A stretch of DNA of 48,480 bases from an uncultured Thermomicrobiales bacterium. Lineage in GTDB: Bacteria; Chloroflexota; Chloroflexia; Thermomicrobiales; UBA6265. The notes under the pieces were generated by a model that saw only the letters and a list, made by a program, of their open reading frames with translations, did not search any database and was not told the DNA's origin. Below, piece by piece: positions 17,196 through 25,335 of this stretch. The stretch covers positions 1 to 48,480 of the forward strand of contig CADCWE010000262.1 of assembly GCA_902806325.1 (NCBI GenBank). The letters run 5' to 3'. A program made the position numbers and the translations under genes. Every line of letters begins with the position of its first letter. Position 1 is the stretch's first letter.

Positions 17196-17783
17196 CTATC
17201 GCTGCCAAACCCGCCGGAACAGCAACGGATAATCCTCCACCATCCCGTCCGCGTCGGTTGGCAGCTCGGTCGTGAAGCCGCCGTCGAGGGCGGTGAAGCG
17301 GTGGCGCGCGCCGTCGGCGCGGGCTTCGATGCACTCGTAGCGCTGCGGTTCCCGGGAAACGGCCAGACCCGGCACGGCGACGTAGGCGACGGCGATGTCG
17401 CGGCGATCGCCAGGGCGCAGGCCCAGGCGGCGGATCGGCAGCGTGTTCGTGAACGGGGTCGCCGCGATGTCGACATCCAGGCAGCCGTCCAAGGTTGGGA
17501 CGCGGGCGCCGGTCTCGTCGGTCCAGCGCCCTTCGCCGTCCGCGTCCAGATGCACCCTCGCGCCACCGGTGCCCAGCGACCCAATCCGCACCGATCGCAC
17601 CCGCCACGCCGCATCGCAGCGGATGCGGTAGCGGAGGCGGGCGGGTTCCCCGTCCCAAACCGAGACGATGGCGCCGTCGGCGAGGATTCCGTGGTCGGTG
17701 ATGGTCAAGCGGAGGTGTTCGATGCCGGGTTCGACCCAGGGGGTCCAACGCACGTCGATCGGTTGGTGGGGGAAGGGGACCAT
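17196..17783 (-). CDS. Putative glycolipid-binding domain protein (PF06475/DUF1089 family)
   Basis: 195 residues from ATG 17783. The whole length fits the family: an N-terminal IEHLRLTITDHGILADGAIV, the DAAWRVRSVRI strand, DGEGRWTDETGARVPTLDG, the hallmark CLDVDIAATPFTNTLPIRRL, then VAYVAVPGLAVSREPQRYEC and a C-terminal DGMVEDYPLLFRRV. Family members are small soluble beta-barrel proteins with structural resemblance to lipoprotein carriers, and ligand binding is inferred in the literature from structure only. No signal peptide, so cytoplasmic. It runs ahead of the DnaC/IstB-like gene in the same direction with 178 bases between. Confidence 0.85.
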   Translation of the reverse strand: MVPFPHQPIDVRWTPWVEPGIEHLRLTITDHGILADGAIVSVWDGEPARLRYRIRCDAAWRVRSVRIGSLGTGGARVHLDADGEGRWTDETGARVPTLDGCLDVDIAATPFTNTLPIRRLGLRPGDRRDIAVAYVAVPGLAVSREPQRYECIEARADGARHRFTALDGGFTTELPTDADGMVEDYPLLFRRVWQR

Positions 17784-17924
17784 AGCGGTGATCGCTCCAG
17801 TCTTGTGCCCCGGGAGGGAGAAGGGTTTCGATCGCGACGATGGTGGTTTGGGGCACGGGCGACGCACCGATGCGAACCCGCCCGGCACCGGTGGCGGGTC
17901 CACCGACGCGCCGACCCCGCATTC

Positions 17925-17935
17925 TGCTACAGTCC
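17925..17935 (+). promoter_or_regulatory. Extended -10 promoter (TGCTACAGTCC)
   Basis: TGC-TACAGT lies 22 bases upstream of the GTG at 17958 of the J-domain gene and belongs to the recurring TGnTAnnAT set. Confidence 0.45.
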
Positions 17936-17957
17936 CCCACGACGGAGGTGGTGCGGC

Positions 17958-18569
17958 GTGGTGCTGCCCTGGATCGGGACGCGGGATTTCCTCGACCAAC
18001 TCGGTTACGTGATCGAGCGCTGCCCGGCTTGCGAGACGGTCGGCGCCTTCGCCCTGCTGCGCGCCCAGCGCAAGCTGACCGTGGTCTTTGTCCCGACCGT
18101 CGCCTACGGCCAGCAACAGGTGCTGGAGTGCCGAACCTGCCAAGCCCGGTTCCAGGTCCCGCCGGAGCAATTCGCGGCGATCGCCAAGCGGGTGATGACC
18201 CAGGAAGAGCTGGTCCAGAAGTTTAAAGAGGCCCGCCTCCGCATCCCCGGCGCCCTCGGCCACGCCGGCAACCCGACCGCCAAGCGGACCCTCTACCAAA
18301 CGTTGCAGGTGGACCCCGACGCCGACCCGGAGGTGATCGAGGCGGCCTTTAAACGCCTCGCCTTGAAGTACCACCCCGACACCTCGACCGCCGCCGACGC
18401 CGCCGACCGGATGCGCGAACTCCTGGAAGCCAAGAGCCAGCTCGGCGACCCCCGCAAACGCGAGATCTACGACCGCTCGATCGGCATCGTCCGCGCCCCC
18501 CCTCCGCCGCCGCCACCGCCCCCGACAATCCGACCGAAGGCGGACGCGCTGCGACCGGAAGACGTCTAG
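17958..18569 (+). CDS. Zinc-ribbon plus C-terminal J-domain protein
   Basis: 203 residues, GTG at 17958 with GGAGGTG 7 bases upstream (a second GTG follows at 17961). An N-terminal zinc ribbon uses Cys pairs ERCPAC and ECRTC, as in zinc_ribbon_15 proteins. The J domain at about residues 113-180 shows LYQTLQVDPDADPEVIEAAF and the essential HPD in KYHPDTS. A run of nine to ten prolines and a short acidic tail end the protein. It should stimulate a DnaK-type Hsp70 through the HPD loop, with the zinc ribbon recruiting clients. There is no G/F region or CxxCxGxG zinc centre, so it is not DnaJ itself. Transcribed alone. Confidence 0.85.
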   Translation: MVLPWIGTRDFLDQLGYVIERCPACETVGAFALLRAQRKLTVVFVPTVAYGQQQVLECRTCQARFQVPPEQFAAIAKRVMTQEELVQKFKEARLRIPGALGHAGNPTAKRTLYQTLQVDPDADPEVIEAAFKRLALKYHPDTSTAADAADRMRELLEAKSQLGDPRKREIYDRSIGIVRAPPPPPPPPPTIRPKADALRPEDV

Positions 18570-18570
18570 C

Positions 18571-18643
18571 GAGGACTGAGGACTGAGGCCTGAGACGGAA
18601 GAAACGGCGTCGGCTCAGTCCTCAGCCCTCGGCCCTCAGTCCT
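18571..18643. repeat. Inverted element built from tandem ACTGAGG words
   Basis: The left arm (18571-18594) has repeated ACTGAGG heptamers. The right arm (18614-18643) has the reverse-complement words CTCAGTCCTCAG. It lies directly after the J-domain stop and can fold into a long imperfect hairpin; no U-tract follows, so it is not a canonical terminator. Confidence 0.6.
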
Positions 18644-18679
18644 ACCCCGTCGTTCCGACGATCATCCAAGGAGACTTCC

Positions 18680-19549
18680 GTGGAAACCCGCCGCCTCGGC
18701 AAGACCGGCCACCAGAGCACCGTCGTCACCTTCGGCACGTACGCGATCGGGACCCTCGGGCAAGACGAGGCGGATCGGGCGATCGAGTTCGCCTTGGCGC
18801 ACGGGATCAACCACTTCGACGTCGCACCGACCTACGCCGACGCCGAGCTGCGGCTGGGTGACTACCTAAAGCGCCACCCCCAACCGGGCGTCTTTATCTC
18901 CTGCAAGACCGAGCAGCGCGGCCGCAGCGGCGCCGACGAACAGTTGCGGCGGACCCTGGACCGCCTCGGTCGCGACCGCTTCGACCTCTACCAGCTCCAC
19001 GCCGTCTGCGACCGCGAAGACCTCGAGGCCTGCTTCGCCCTCGGCGGCTCGATGGACGCGATCCTGGCCGCCCGCGACGAAGGGCTCGTCTCCCACATCG
19101 GGATCACCGGCCATGGCCTGGAATCGCCAGCGACCCACGCCGAGGCGCTGGAGCGCTTCCCCTTCGCGACCGTGATGACCTCCTGCAACGCGTTCCTCTA
19201 CGACATGCCCGCGTTCCGCCGCGACTGGGACGCCCTGGTGGCCCGATGCCAGACCGACGACGTCGGGATCCACGTCCTTAAGGCGACCGCCAAGGCCCCC
19301 TGGGGCGAGCGCAAACCGACCCACACCACCTGGTACGAGCCGTTCACGGAGCAGGCCGACATCGACCGCGCCGTCGCCTGGGCGCTTGCCCAACCGGTGA
19401 CCACCCTCTGCTCCTCCGGCGACCTGGAGATCTTCCCCAAGACGGTCGCCGCCGCCGAGCGCTACCGCGAGGTGGACCCGGCCGAGCGGGACGGCTTCCT
19501 GGCGACGGTGCCCGACTACGCCAACATCTTCGTCGGGGCGGACGCCTAG
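18680..19549 (+). CDS. Aldo/keto reductase family protein
   Basis: 289 residues. GTG start at 18680 with AAGGAG 9 bases upstream. It has the AKR (beta/alpha)8 layout with the catalytic tetrad visible as Asp47 and Tyr52 (HFDVAPTYADAE), Lys76 (ISCKTEQR) and His107 (YQLHAV). The NADPH-side C-terminal part is shorter than in classical AKRs and matches the PRK-type oxidoreductases of about 280-300 residues. No Cys cluster for an iron-sulfur centre is present. Substrate cannot be assigned. It is monocistronic, between the ACTGAGG-word element and the secreted repeat-protein gene. Confidence 0.85.
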   Translation: METRRLGKTGHQSTVVTFGTYAIGTLGQDEADRAIEFALAHGINHFDVAPTYADAELRLGDYLKRHPQPGVFISCKTEQRGRSGADEQLRRTLDRLGRDRFDLYQLHAVCDREDLEACFALGGSMDAILAARDEGLVSHIGITGHGLESPATHAEALERFPFATVMTSCNAFLYDMPAFRRDWDALVARCQTDDVGIHVLKATAKAPWGERKPTHTTWYEPFTEQADIDRAVAWALAQPVTTLCSSGDLEIFPKTVAAAERYREVDPAERDGFLATVPDYANIFVGADA

Positions 19550-19607
19550 CGGGAGTCCGCCGGTTGCCATGCCGGTCGGTGCGGATCGAAGCGTTCCCCG
19601 CCGCGTC

Positions 19608-19618
19608 TGGTACGATTC
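19608..19618 (+). promoter_or_regulatory. Extended -10 promoter (TGGTACGATTC)
   Basis: TGG-TACGAT lies 165 bases upstream of the GTG at 19784, giving a long 5' untranslated leader for the secreted-protein gene. Confidence 0.4.
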
Positions 19619-19783
19619 TGTCGTCGCCCCTCGTCCCCGCGAAACCGCTCCGCGATGCCGCGCGTCTCCGGAAATGGACCGCTTCGATGGGGAGCGATTC
19701 TAGGCCCCGGCCGCGGCACGCGGTTCGTGGCGCGTCCACGGGGGCGCGCCCGCGCCATCCCGGCGGGCAAAAAGGAGAGGACC

Positions 19784-21925
19784 GTGTTCCACCAATTGCG
19801 ACCCGCCCGGTTCCGGGCGGCCGGATATCCCGACCGACCACGCGCCGCGTCCCGTGGCGTCGTCCTGGTTGCGGCGCTGCTGGCGGCGCTGCTCGTCGTC
19901 GGCGCGCCGACCGCGGGCGCCGCGCTGCGGGCGCTGCAAGCGGCCGACGACCCGTCGCCCGCCCAGGGGCACGCCGAGGTGATCGCCCAGGGCGTGGCGA
20001 TTCTGCCGGCCGACGAGGTCGCCTGGCGGGTGGTGATCGACACCGCCGAGCCGGAGGACGAGGCCGAGATCCAGGAGCGGGCGCTCGGGTTTGCCCTGGC
20101 CGAAGAAGACGCGGTGCTGATCAACGACTCCTCGTTCGGCACCCAGACCCGGCTCGCCACCGGCGAGGCCAGCTTCGTCGCCGAGGGCGTCCAGCAGCAG
20201 CGCCTCAGCCTCGGCGACACCGCCACCGACTACTACCGGATCGCCCTCGTCGGCACCGACCAGGCCGGGGACGACGGCGGCGACGACCTGATCTTCTCCG
20301 GCGACGGCTTTGCGGCCCCAGACGGCCGCCGCGACCTCGACCTGGTCCGCGACGTGCTCGACCCGCGCGAGGAGACCGAGATCGCCGACGCCGGGACCCC
20401 GGTCCTGATCGTCGCCACGAGTGGAGAGATCGAGGTTCTGGAGGCCGGGGCCGACGAAGACGACGCCGTGTCCCTGGAAGAAGGCGAAGCGGCCGAGTTC
20501 GAGGGCGACCTGACGATCGCCGCCATCGGCGAGACCGGCGCGATCTTCGTCGCCGCCGCGGTCGGGCCGGAGGTGCCCGCGCCGCCCGCGCCGCCGACCG
20601 GCTCGATCGCCCTCGGCGTCTTTGCCTGCGCGGCTGGTGTGACCCCGGACGCCATCGTCGGCGCCACCGGCCCGACCGCGGCGATCGAAGCCTGCGCCCC
20701 GCTGACCGAAGACCAGGACTTCGACATCGTCCTGACCGCCGCCGATGGGACCGAAATCGGCCTCGCCGACACGACCGTTGCCGGCGGCGTCTACACCTAC
20801 GCCGGGCTGTTCTACGGCAGCTACGACTTTTCCGCCCCGCTGGCCCAGCCGGCCGGGTTCCCGCAATTCCTCTTCACCGACTTCGCCGGCCAACCGCTGG
20901 ACGAGGCGTCGGTGACCATCAACGAGACGACCCCGGACGTTCGGGCAAACCTCTACTTCTTCGCCGCCGAGACCGGCTCCGTCTCGTTGCGGGTGTTGAT
21001 CTGCCCGCCGGGGGCGACCGCCGACGACTTCGAGCCGGCCGACTGCGGCGTGGCGCCGAGCGACGCCGGGGCGGAAGTGGAACTGCGCGGTGGGGCGGAC
21101 GCGGGCGTTGTCCTCACGTTGGCCGACGCCGAGTTCGACGGCACCACCTACACCTTCGCCGACTTCCCGATCTCCACCGTCACCGAGGACGCCGACGACC
21201 CGGCCGCCTATCTTGTCGTCGAAACGACCCTCCCGAGCGGCTACGACAATTACGTCGTCGCCGGCACCGGCGCCGCCCCCGGGGAGGACCCAGTGATCCG
21301 CCTCACCCCGGACGCCCCCACCGCCGAGGTCGAGATCTACAACTTCCAGGCCGACGTCGAGGAGACCGGCTCGCTGACGGTCCAGGTCCTGACCTGCGCC
21401 GAGGGCATCTACGCCGACACCTTCGACGCCTCCGCCTGCACGCAGGTCACCGAGGGCTTCGACTTCGCGGTCTACACCCCCGGCGGCGACGTGTTCACCG
21501 TGGCGGACGCGACCGCCAACGGCGACGGCACCGTCACCTTCACCGACCTCCCGCTGGCCGGCATCGACATCGAGCAGACGGCCTTCCCGGCCGGCTACGT
21601 CGCTTTCTACAACCCCGACGCGACCCAGACCCCGCTGGTCAACCGCCGGATGTACCGGATCACCCTGACCGCGGAGTCGCCGAACGCGACGATCGAGCTG
21701 TACAACTTCCTGCCGGTGCCCGACACCGACGGCGACGGCGCCGACGACCAGGTCGAGGCCGCCAACGGCACCAACCCGAACGTGCCGGATACCGACGGCG
21801 ACGGCCTCGGCGACGGCGTCGAGCTGGAGAACGGCACCGACGGCACCAACCCCGACACCGACGGCGACGGCGTCGACGACGGGAACGAGGTCGCCAACGG
21901 CACCGATCCGACGGAGGCGGATTAG
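19784..21925 (+). CDS. Secreted protein with three Cys-paired SpaA-like repeats and a thrombospondin-type-3 tail
   Basis: 713 residues. GTG at 19784 with AAAGGAG 6 bases upstream. A signal peptide has its hydrophobic core at about 25-47 (GVVLVAALLAALLVVGAPTAGA). Residues 55-270 form a cupin-like acidic beta region. Three homologous repeats of about 125 residues start near 273, 398 and 529, each with GS(I/V/L)xxxV at the start and two cysteines spaced 14-22 apart (282/304, 407/421, 538/552) that could form one disulfide per repeat, and each ending in a YxF strand. Residues 647-713 hold three DTDGDGxxD calcium-binding repeats as in thrombospondin type 3. No LPxTG or membrane anchor is seen at the C-terminus. 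Likely a calcium-stabilised surface or extracellular protein; no enzyme motif. A strong terminator follows. Confidence 0.8.
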   Translation: MFHQLRPARFRAAGYPDRPRAASRGVVLVAALLAALLVVGAPTAGAALRALQAADDPSPAQGHAEVIAQGVAILPADEVAWRVVIDTAEPEDEAEIQERALGFALAEEDAVLINDSSFGTQTRLATGEASFVAEGVQQQRLSLGDTATDYYRIALVGTDQAGDDGGDDLIFSGDGFAAPDGRRDLDLVRDVLDPREETEIADAGTPVLIVATSGEIEVLEAGADEDDAVSLEEGEAAEFEGDLTIAAIGETGAIFVAAAVGPEVPAPPAPPTGSIALGVFACAAGVTPDAIVGATGPTAAIEACAPLTEDQDFDIVLTAADGTEIGLADTTVAGGVYTYAGLFYGSYDFSAPLAQPAGFPQFLFTDFAGQPLDEASVTINETTPDVRANLYFFAAETGSVSLRVLICPPGATADDFEPADCGVAPSDAGAEVELRGGADAGVVLTLADAEFDGTTYTFADFPISTVTEDADDPAAYLVVETTLPSGYDNYVVAGTGAAPGEDPVIRLTPDAPTAEVEIYNFQADVEETGSLTVQVLTCAEGIYADTFDASACTQVTEGFDFAVYTPGGDVFTVADATANGDGTVTFTDLPLAGIDIEQTAFPAGYVAFYNPDATQTPLVNRRMYRITLTAESPNATIELYNFLPVPDTDGDGADDQVEAANGTNPNVPDTDGDGLGDGVELENGTDGTNPDTDGDGVDDGNEVANGTDPTEAD

Positions 21926-21932
21926 CGCGGGT

Positions 21933-22121
21933 AATCCCTCACCCCCCAACCCCCCCTCTCCCGAACTCGGGAGAGGGGGGCTTTTTTGTTGGGGGGAACG
22001 GCCGCCGAGATCTCCCCCTACGCAGGGGAAGGGGAGTCCGCGGACCCCGTCTCCGGAGGGGAAGACCCGGTGGCGCCCCCTCTCCCGAAGCGCGGGAGAG
22101 GGGGTTGGGGGGTGAGGGATT
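21933..22121. repeat. MITE-like palindromic element, class C (perfect 22-bp terminal inverted repeats)
   Basis: 189 bases bounded by AATCCCTCACCCCCCAACCC(CC) and its exact reverse complement. Each terminal region folds again into a CTCTCCCG/CGGGAGAG hairpin. Related shorter or imperfect copies occur at 25209, 40182 and 48333. There is no coding capacity of its own. Its right half supplies the C-terminal 34 codons of the AI-2E-family transporter gene. Confidence 0.75.
21951..21987 (+). terminator. Rho-independent terminator
   Basis: A 13-bp stem (CCCCCCTCTCCCG with its complement, small loop) is followed at once by CTTTTTT. It lies 25 bases after the stop of the secreted-protein gene and inside the left arm of the class C element. 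Confidence 0.75.
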
Positions 22122-23211
22122 GTTCCCCCGCCTCCGCCGCCGCCAGTTGCCCGCGACGCCAGGGGAGTAGGACATCTTCGACCAGCACCTGGACCACGGC
22201 GGCGATCGGGACGGCGACGAGGGCGCCGAGCCAGCCAAGCAGGCTACCGCCGGCGATGATTGCGACGAAGGCGGTCAGGGGGTGGATGTCGAGCTGGTTG
22301 CCCTCGATCGCGGGGGAGAGGACGTACCCTTTGAAGTTCGCGATCGCGATGTGGGCCAGGAAGGCGATCAGGACCCGGTCCCAGCCCAGCGGCACCACCG
22401 CCAGCAGGATCGCGGCCCGGCCGACCAGTGGCCCGACCCGCGGGATCGCTTCCAGGACCCCGGCGAAGAGGGCGACCAGGATCGCGTACGGGGAGCCGAG
22501 GACGAAGAGCAGGAGCCAGATCAGGGCGCCGACGATCGTCATCACCGCCAGCTTCGCTCGCAGGTAGGCGCCCAGGCGCAATCCCATCTCGTCGAGGACG
22601 CGGCCGGTTTGGTCGCGGTGCCGGGGGTGGAAGAGGGAGACGATCAACGCCCGCAGCCGCTCCTTGGCGGTCAGCAGCAGGGCGGCGATGGTGAAGACGC
22701 TAAACAGCGTGAACACCGCCCGCGTGATCGCACCGGGGATCGCCAGCAGGCGCCGGCTGACGGCCGGGCCGAGGGCCTCGGTTTGGCGCAGCAGCCGCGC
22801 ATCGAAGTCGGCGAGGAACGGGTAGTCGCGGCTGAAGTCGTCGAACCGCGCCTGCAGCCGGCGCACCGCCGCGACCCGCTCCGGCAGGTCGTCGGCGACC
22901 GTGCCGGCCTGGCCGACCAGGCGCGGCACCACGTACCAGCCGATCCCCCCGACCACGGCAAAGACGGCCAGGTAGACCAGGCCGATGGCGAGGCCCCGCG
23001 GGACGCCGCGCCGCTCCAACCGGCGGACCGGCCCGGCGATGCCGCAGGCGACCAACAAGGCCAGGAACAACACGATCAGCAGGTAGCGCAACCGGAGCAG
23101 CAAGAAAAATCCGCCGATCGTCGCCGCAACCAGGATTAGCGCGACGTAGAGGCTGCCCACGTCGGCCAGCCGCCCGCGCCGCGGTGGTCCCGTCCCGCTC
23201 GGTTCCGTCAT
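22018..23211 (-). CDS. AI-2E family transporter (PerM/YdiK-like)
   Basis: 397 residues with about eight membrane helices. Family landmarks include the N-terminal helix pair separated by a short LRLRYLL loop, the soluble segment near 90-150, and the C-terminal helices with GVLEAIPRVGPLVG and AIANFKGYVLSPAIEGNQLD plus HPLTAFVAIIAGGSLLGWLGALVAVP (split here for length). Family members export small molecules or ions; the AI-2 role is established for few. The last 34 residues (SLTPQPPLPRFGRGG onward) are translated from the palindromic element and are not part of the family domain. ATG 23211 follows the btpA-like stop by 9 bases, so it is the third gene of a three-gene operon. Confidence 0.85.
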   Translation of the reverse strand: MTEPSGTGPPRRGRLADVGSLYVALILVAATIGGFFLLLRLRYLLIVLFLALLVACGIAGPVRRLERRGVPRGLAIGLVYLAVFAVVGGIGWYVVPRLVGQAGTVADDLPERVAAVRRLQARFDDFSRDYPFLADFDARLLRQTEALGPAVSRRLLAIPGAITRAVFTLFSVFTIAALLLTAKERLRALIVSLFHPRHRDQTGRVLDEMGLRLGAYLRAKLAVMTIVGALIWLLLFVLGSPYAILVALFAGVLEAIPRVGPLVGRAAILLAVVPLGWDRVLIAFLAHIAIANFKGYVLSPAIEGNQLDIHPLTAFVAIIAGGSLLGWLGALVAVPIAAVVQVLVEDVLLPWRRGQLAAAEAGEQSLTPQPPLPRFGRGGATGSSPPETGSADSPSPA

Positions 23212-23220
23212 GCCCGCCCC

Positions 23221-24048
23221 CTAGCGCCGATCGCCGACCGCCTCCATCGCCGCCCGGACCAGCGCCCGTACCCGCTCCCCGTCGACCGGATTGCCGACGA
23301 CTCCGTCCACCTTGGCGGCGCTGCCGACGATCAGGCCGGTGGCGCGGCCGGCGGCGAGAAGCTGGGCGGCGCGGTCCCGGGTGGCGCCGCTGCCGACGTA
23401 GACCGGGGTGCCGGGGACCGCGGCGGCCACGGCGGCGAGGTCGGCGTCGTTCACCGGTTGGCCGGTGGCGCGGCCGGTGACGATCACCGCCCCGGCGAGT
23501 CCGCGCGCGACCGCGTCCTCGGCCAGATCGCCCAACGGGCGGGCGGCCAGCGGCGCGGCGTGTTTGACGTCGACGTCGGCCCAGACCGAGACCGGCGCGC
23601 CGAGGCGCCGGATCAGGGCCTGGACGTCCTCGGCCCGGCCCTCGATCAGACCCTGGTCGGTGACGGCGACGCCGACGTAGACGTTGGCCCGGACGAAGCG
23701 GGCGCCGGTGGCGGCGGCGATCGAGACGGCGCCAAGGACATCGTTGCGCAGCACGTTGACCCCAACCGGCAGCCCGGTCTCCTCGACCGCGGCCGCGACG
23801 GCGCGCGTCATCGCGGCGATGGTGTGGGGCGCCGCCGCGCCGCGCGGGAACGGCACGTCGCCGAAGTTCTCGACGATCAGGCCGTCGACCCCGCCGACGG
23901 CGTAGGCCCCCGCGTCCCGCCGCACCAGGTCAAGGAGCGCGCCCAACCCCGGCGCCGCGCCGCCTCGCGCCGACCCCGGCAATGGCGGCAGGTGGACCAC
24001 CCCGACGACGAGGGGGAACGTCGCGGGCACCGCCGATGCGTCATCCAC
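23221..24048 (-). CDS. btpA: BtpA/SgcQ family protein
   Basis: 275 residues from GTG 24048. TIM-barrel family recognised by VVGVVHLPPLPGS at the N-terminus, GGVDGLIVENFGDVPF, LPVGVNVLRND, ARFVRANVYVG, VWADVDVKHAAPLA and the C-terminal PVYVGSGATRDRA with LIVGSAAKVDG. BtpA was named for a role in photosystem I accumulation in cyanobacteria, but the family is widespread in non-phototrophs (SgcQ in enteric sugar clusters), so photosynthesis is not implied. It starts 3 bases after the stop of a small membrane protein gene and is followed 9 bases later by the AI-2E-family gene. Confidence 0.85.
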   Translation of the reverse strand: MDDASAVPATFPLVVGVVHLPPLPGSARGGAAPGLGALLDLVRRDAGAYAVGGVDGLIVENFGDVPFPRGAAAPHTIAAMTRAVAAAVEETGLPVGVNVLRNDVLGAVSIAAATGARFVRANVYVGVAVTDQGLIEGRAEDVQALIRRLGAPVSVWADVDVKHAAPLAARPLGDLAEDAVARGLAGAVIVTGRATGQPVNDADLAAVAAAVPGTPVYVGSGATRDRAAQLLAAGRATGLIVGSAAKVDGVVGNPVDGERVRALVRAAMEAVGDRR

Positions 24049-24051
24049 CGT

Positions 24052-24249
24052 CTACGCCCCCACCGAAACCAACCCGGCCGCGAACGCGCCGAGGGCGAAC
24101 AGCAGCATCAGCAGCGCGAACATCGTGAACGCCCCGCGCGAGCGCACCGCCTGTGGCGTTCGCCGCACGTACCGGGCATGCAGCAGCGACCCGGCGAAGG
24201 CCGCCGCCCCGCCCGCGATCCCGAACCACAGCAAGGACTGGAAGTCCAC
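24052..24249 (-). CDS. Small two-helix membrane protein
   Basis: 65 residues, MDFQSLLWFGIAGGAAAF at the start. Two predicted membrane helices (about 5-22 and 41-62) flank a basic loop HARYVRRTPQAVRSRG. I do not recognise a family. It is likely real because it starts with ATG, has two clean hydrophobic segments, and sits 3 bases ahead of the BtpA-family start in the same direction. Confidence 0.6.
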   Translation of the reverse strand: MDFQSLLWFGIAGGAAAFAGSLLHARYVRRTPQAVRSRGAFTMFALLMLLFALGAFAAGLVSVGA

Positions 24250-24328
24250 GCGACGCTCCGTCAGTCGCTAGCCGTCAGCAACTGGCGGTCGGCCCCGAAT
24301 GGTCGTCGCCCACGGCTCCAATCGCGGC

Positions 24329-25120
24329 TCATCCGTCTCCGGTCCCCCGCCCCCCGTCGCCCTCGCCGGATATCGACAACACGTCCAGCTCCTCGATCAC
24401 CTCTTTGACACCGCCGACCTCGGCGGCGACCGCCTCGGCGTCCTCGGCGTCGTCGAGGGTTTCGACCACGCCGCGGAGGTGGACCGTGCCGTCGCGGGTT
24501 TCGGCGTGGACGTTGAGGTCGGTGGTCAGGGCGTCGGCGGCCAGGGCCTCGTTGACGGCCTCCGAGATGTCGTCGTCGTTGCGGGCGTCGAAGCTGGCAC
24601 CGCCCTCCTCGGCGTCCATCGCCGTGGCGCCGAAACCGCCCAGCACCTCGAGCGATTCCGGGTCGTCGGCGCTCGGTCGGACCACCGGGTCGGTCGGCGG
24701 GAAGTAGGGGGTCGCCTCGGCGACGGCCTCCATCGGGTCGCTGGTGCCGATGTCGTCGGTGAAGTCCGGATCGCCCTCGAAACCGGGGTCCAGCCGAGTG
24801 TCGTCGTTGCGGTCCGGATCCAGGTAGCCGAAGGCGTCGCTGCCGCCGGTGTTGCGATCGGAGACCGTTTCCGGGGCGTCGAGCAGGACGTCGATGCCGT
24901 CGTCGACCCGCAGCCCGCGCGGCTCGGCCACCGCCCGCGCCACGTCCAACGCCGCCTCCCGGTTCTCGGCCGAATCCACCTCGCCGGAGAGGATCAGGGC
25001 GTCGCCGTCGCGTTCGACCGCCAAGTACATTCCGGCCTCGGCCAGGGTGGCGGTCAGGGTGGTCAGCATTTCGGTTTCGTCGGGGGAGGCCGCGGCGGCT
25101 GGCGTCGGGGTCGGGTCCAT
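24329..25120 (-). CDS. Protein with two BON domains separated by an acidic linker
   Basis: 263 residues from ATG 25120. The N-terminal BON-like domain (about 15-65: LTATLAEAGMYLAVERDGD, then LILSGEVDSAENREAALDVA) and the C-terminal BON domain (about 185-245: DLNVHAETRDGTVHLRGVV, then DDAEDAEAVAAEVGGVKEV) are joined by about 110 residues rich in Asp, Pro and Gly without predicted structure. BON domains bind phospholipid or act in osmotic and envelope stress proteins. No signal peptide or membrane helix is seen, so it would be cytoplasmic unless exported otherwise. The frame is open upstream to 25219 but crosses non-coding sequence. Confidence 0.75.
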   Translation of the reverse strand: MDPTPTPAAAASPDETEMLTTLTATLAEAGMYLAVERDGDALILSGEVDSAENREAALDVARAVAEPRGLRVDDGIDVLLDAPETVSDRNTGGSDAFGYLDPDRNDDTRLDPGFEGDPDFTDDIGTSDPMEAVAEATPYFPPTDPVVRPSADDPESLEVLGGFGATAMDAEEGGASFDARNDDDISEAVNEALAADALTTDLNVHAETRDGTVHLRGVVETLDDAEDAEAVAAEVGGVKEVIEELDVLSISGEGDGGRGTGDG

Positions 25121-25208
25121 GGGGGCTGCTCTCTTTCCGTCGTACGCGTCGGGTGTCGGGCGAACGTGCAAACCATCGCACATTCGCAGGAAGGGTGCCG
25201 GTCGCGTG

Positions 25209-25262
25209 GAATCCCCCAACCCCTCGGTCCCCGATCGCGGGGGTTGGGGGGGAGGGGGATTC
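25209..25262. repeat. Short class C palindromic element
   Basis: GAATCCCCCAACCCC and GGGGTTGGGGGGGAGGGGGATTC face each other around CCCCGATCGCGGGG. It is a shortened relative of the 21933-22121 element, placed in the divergent gap between the BON and MerR genes. Confidence 0.6.
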
Positions 25263-25335
25263 GCCCTGCGTCCCCTTGACCCCCCGCCCGTGCCGGGTAC
25301 CCTTGGCGAGCGACGATGGAGCGGTGGGAGGCGGC

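Noticed and set aside
18571-18643. A rho-independent terminator after the J-domain gene
   Set aside because: The hairpin is long and imperfect and no U-tract follows either arm.
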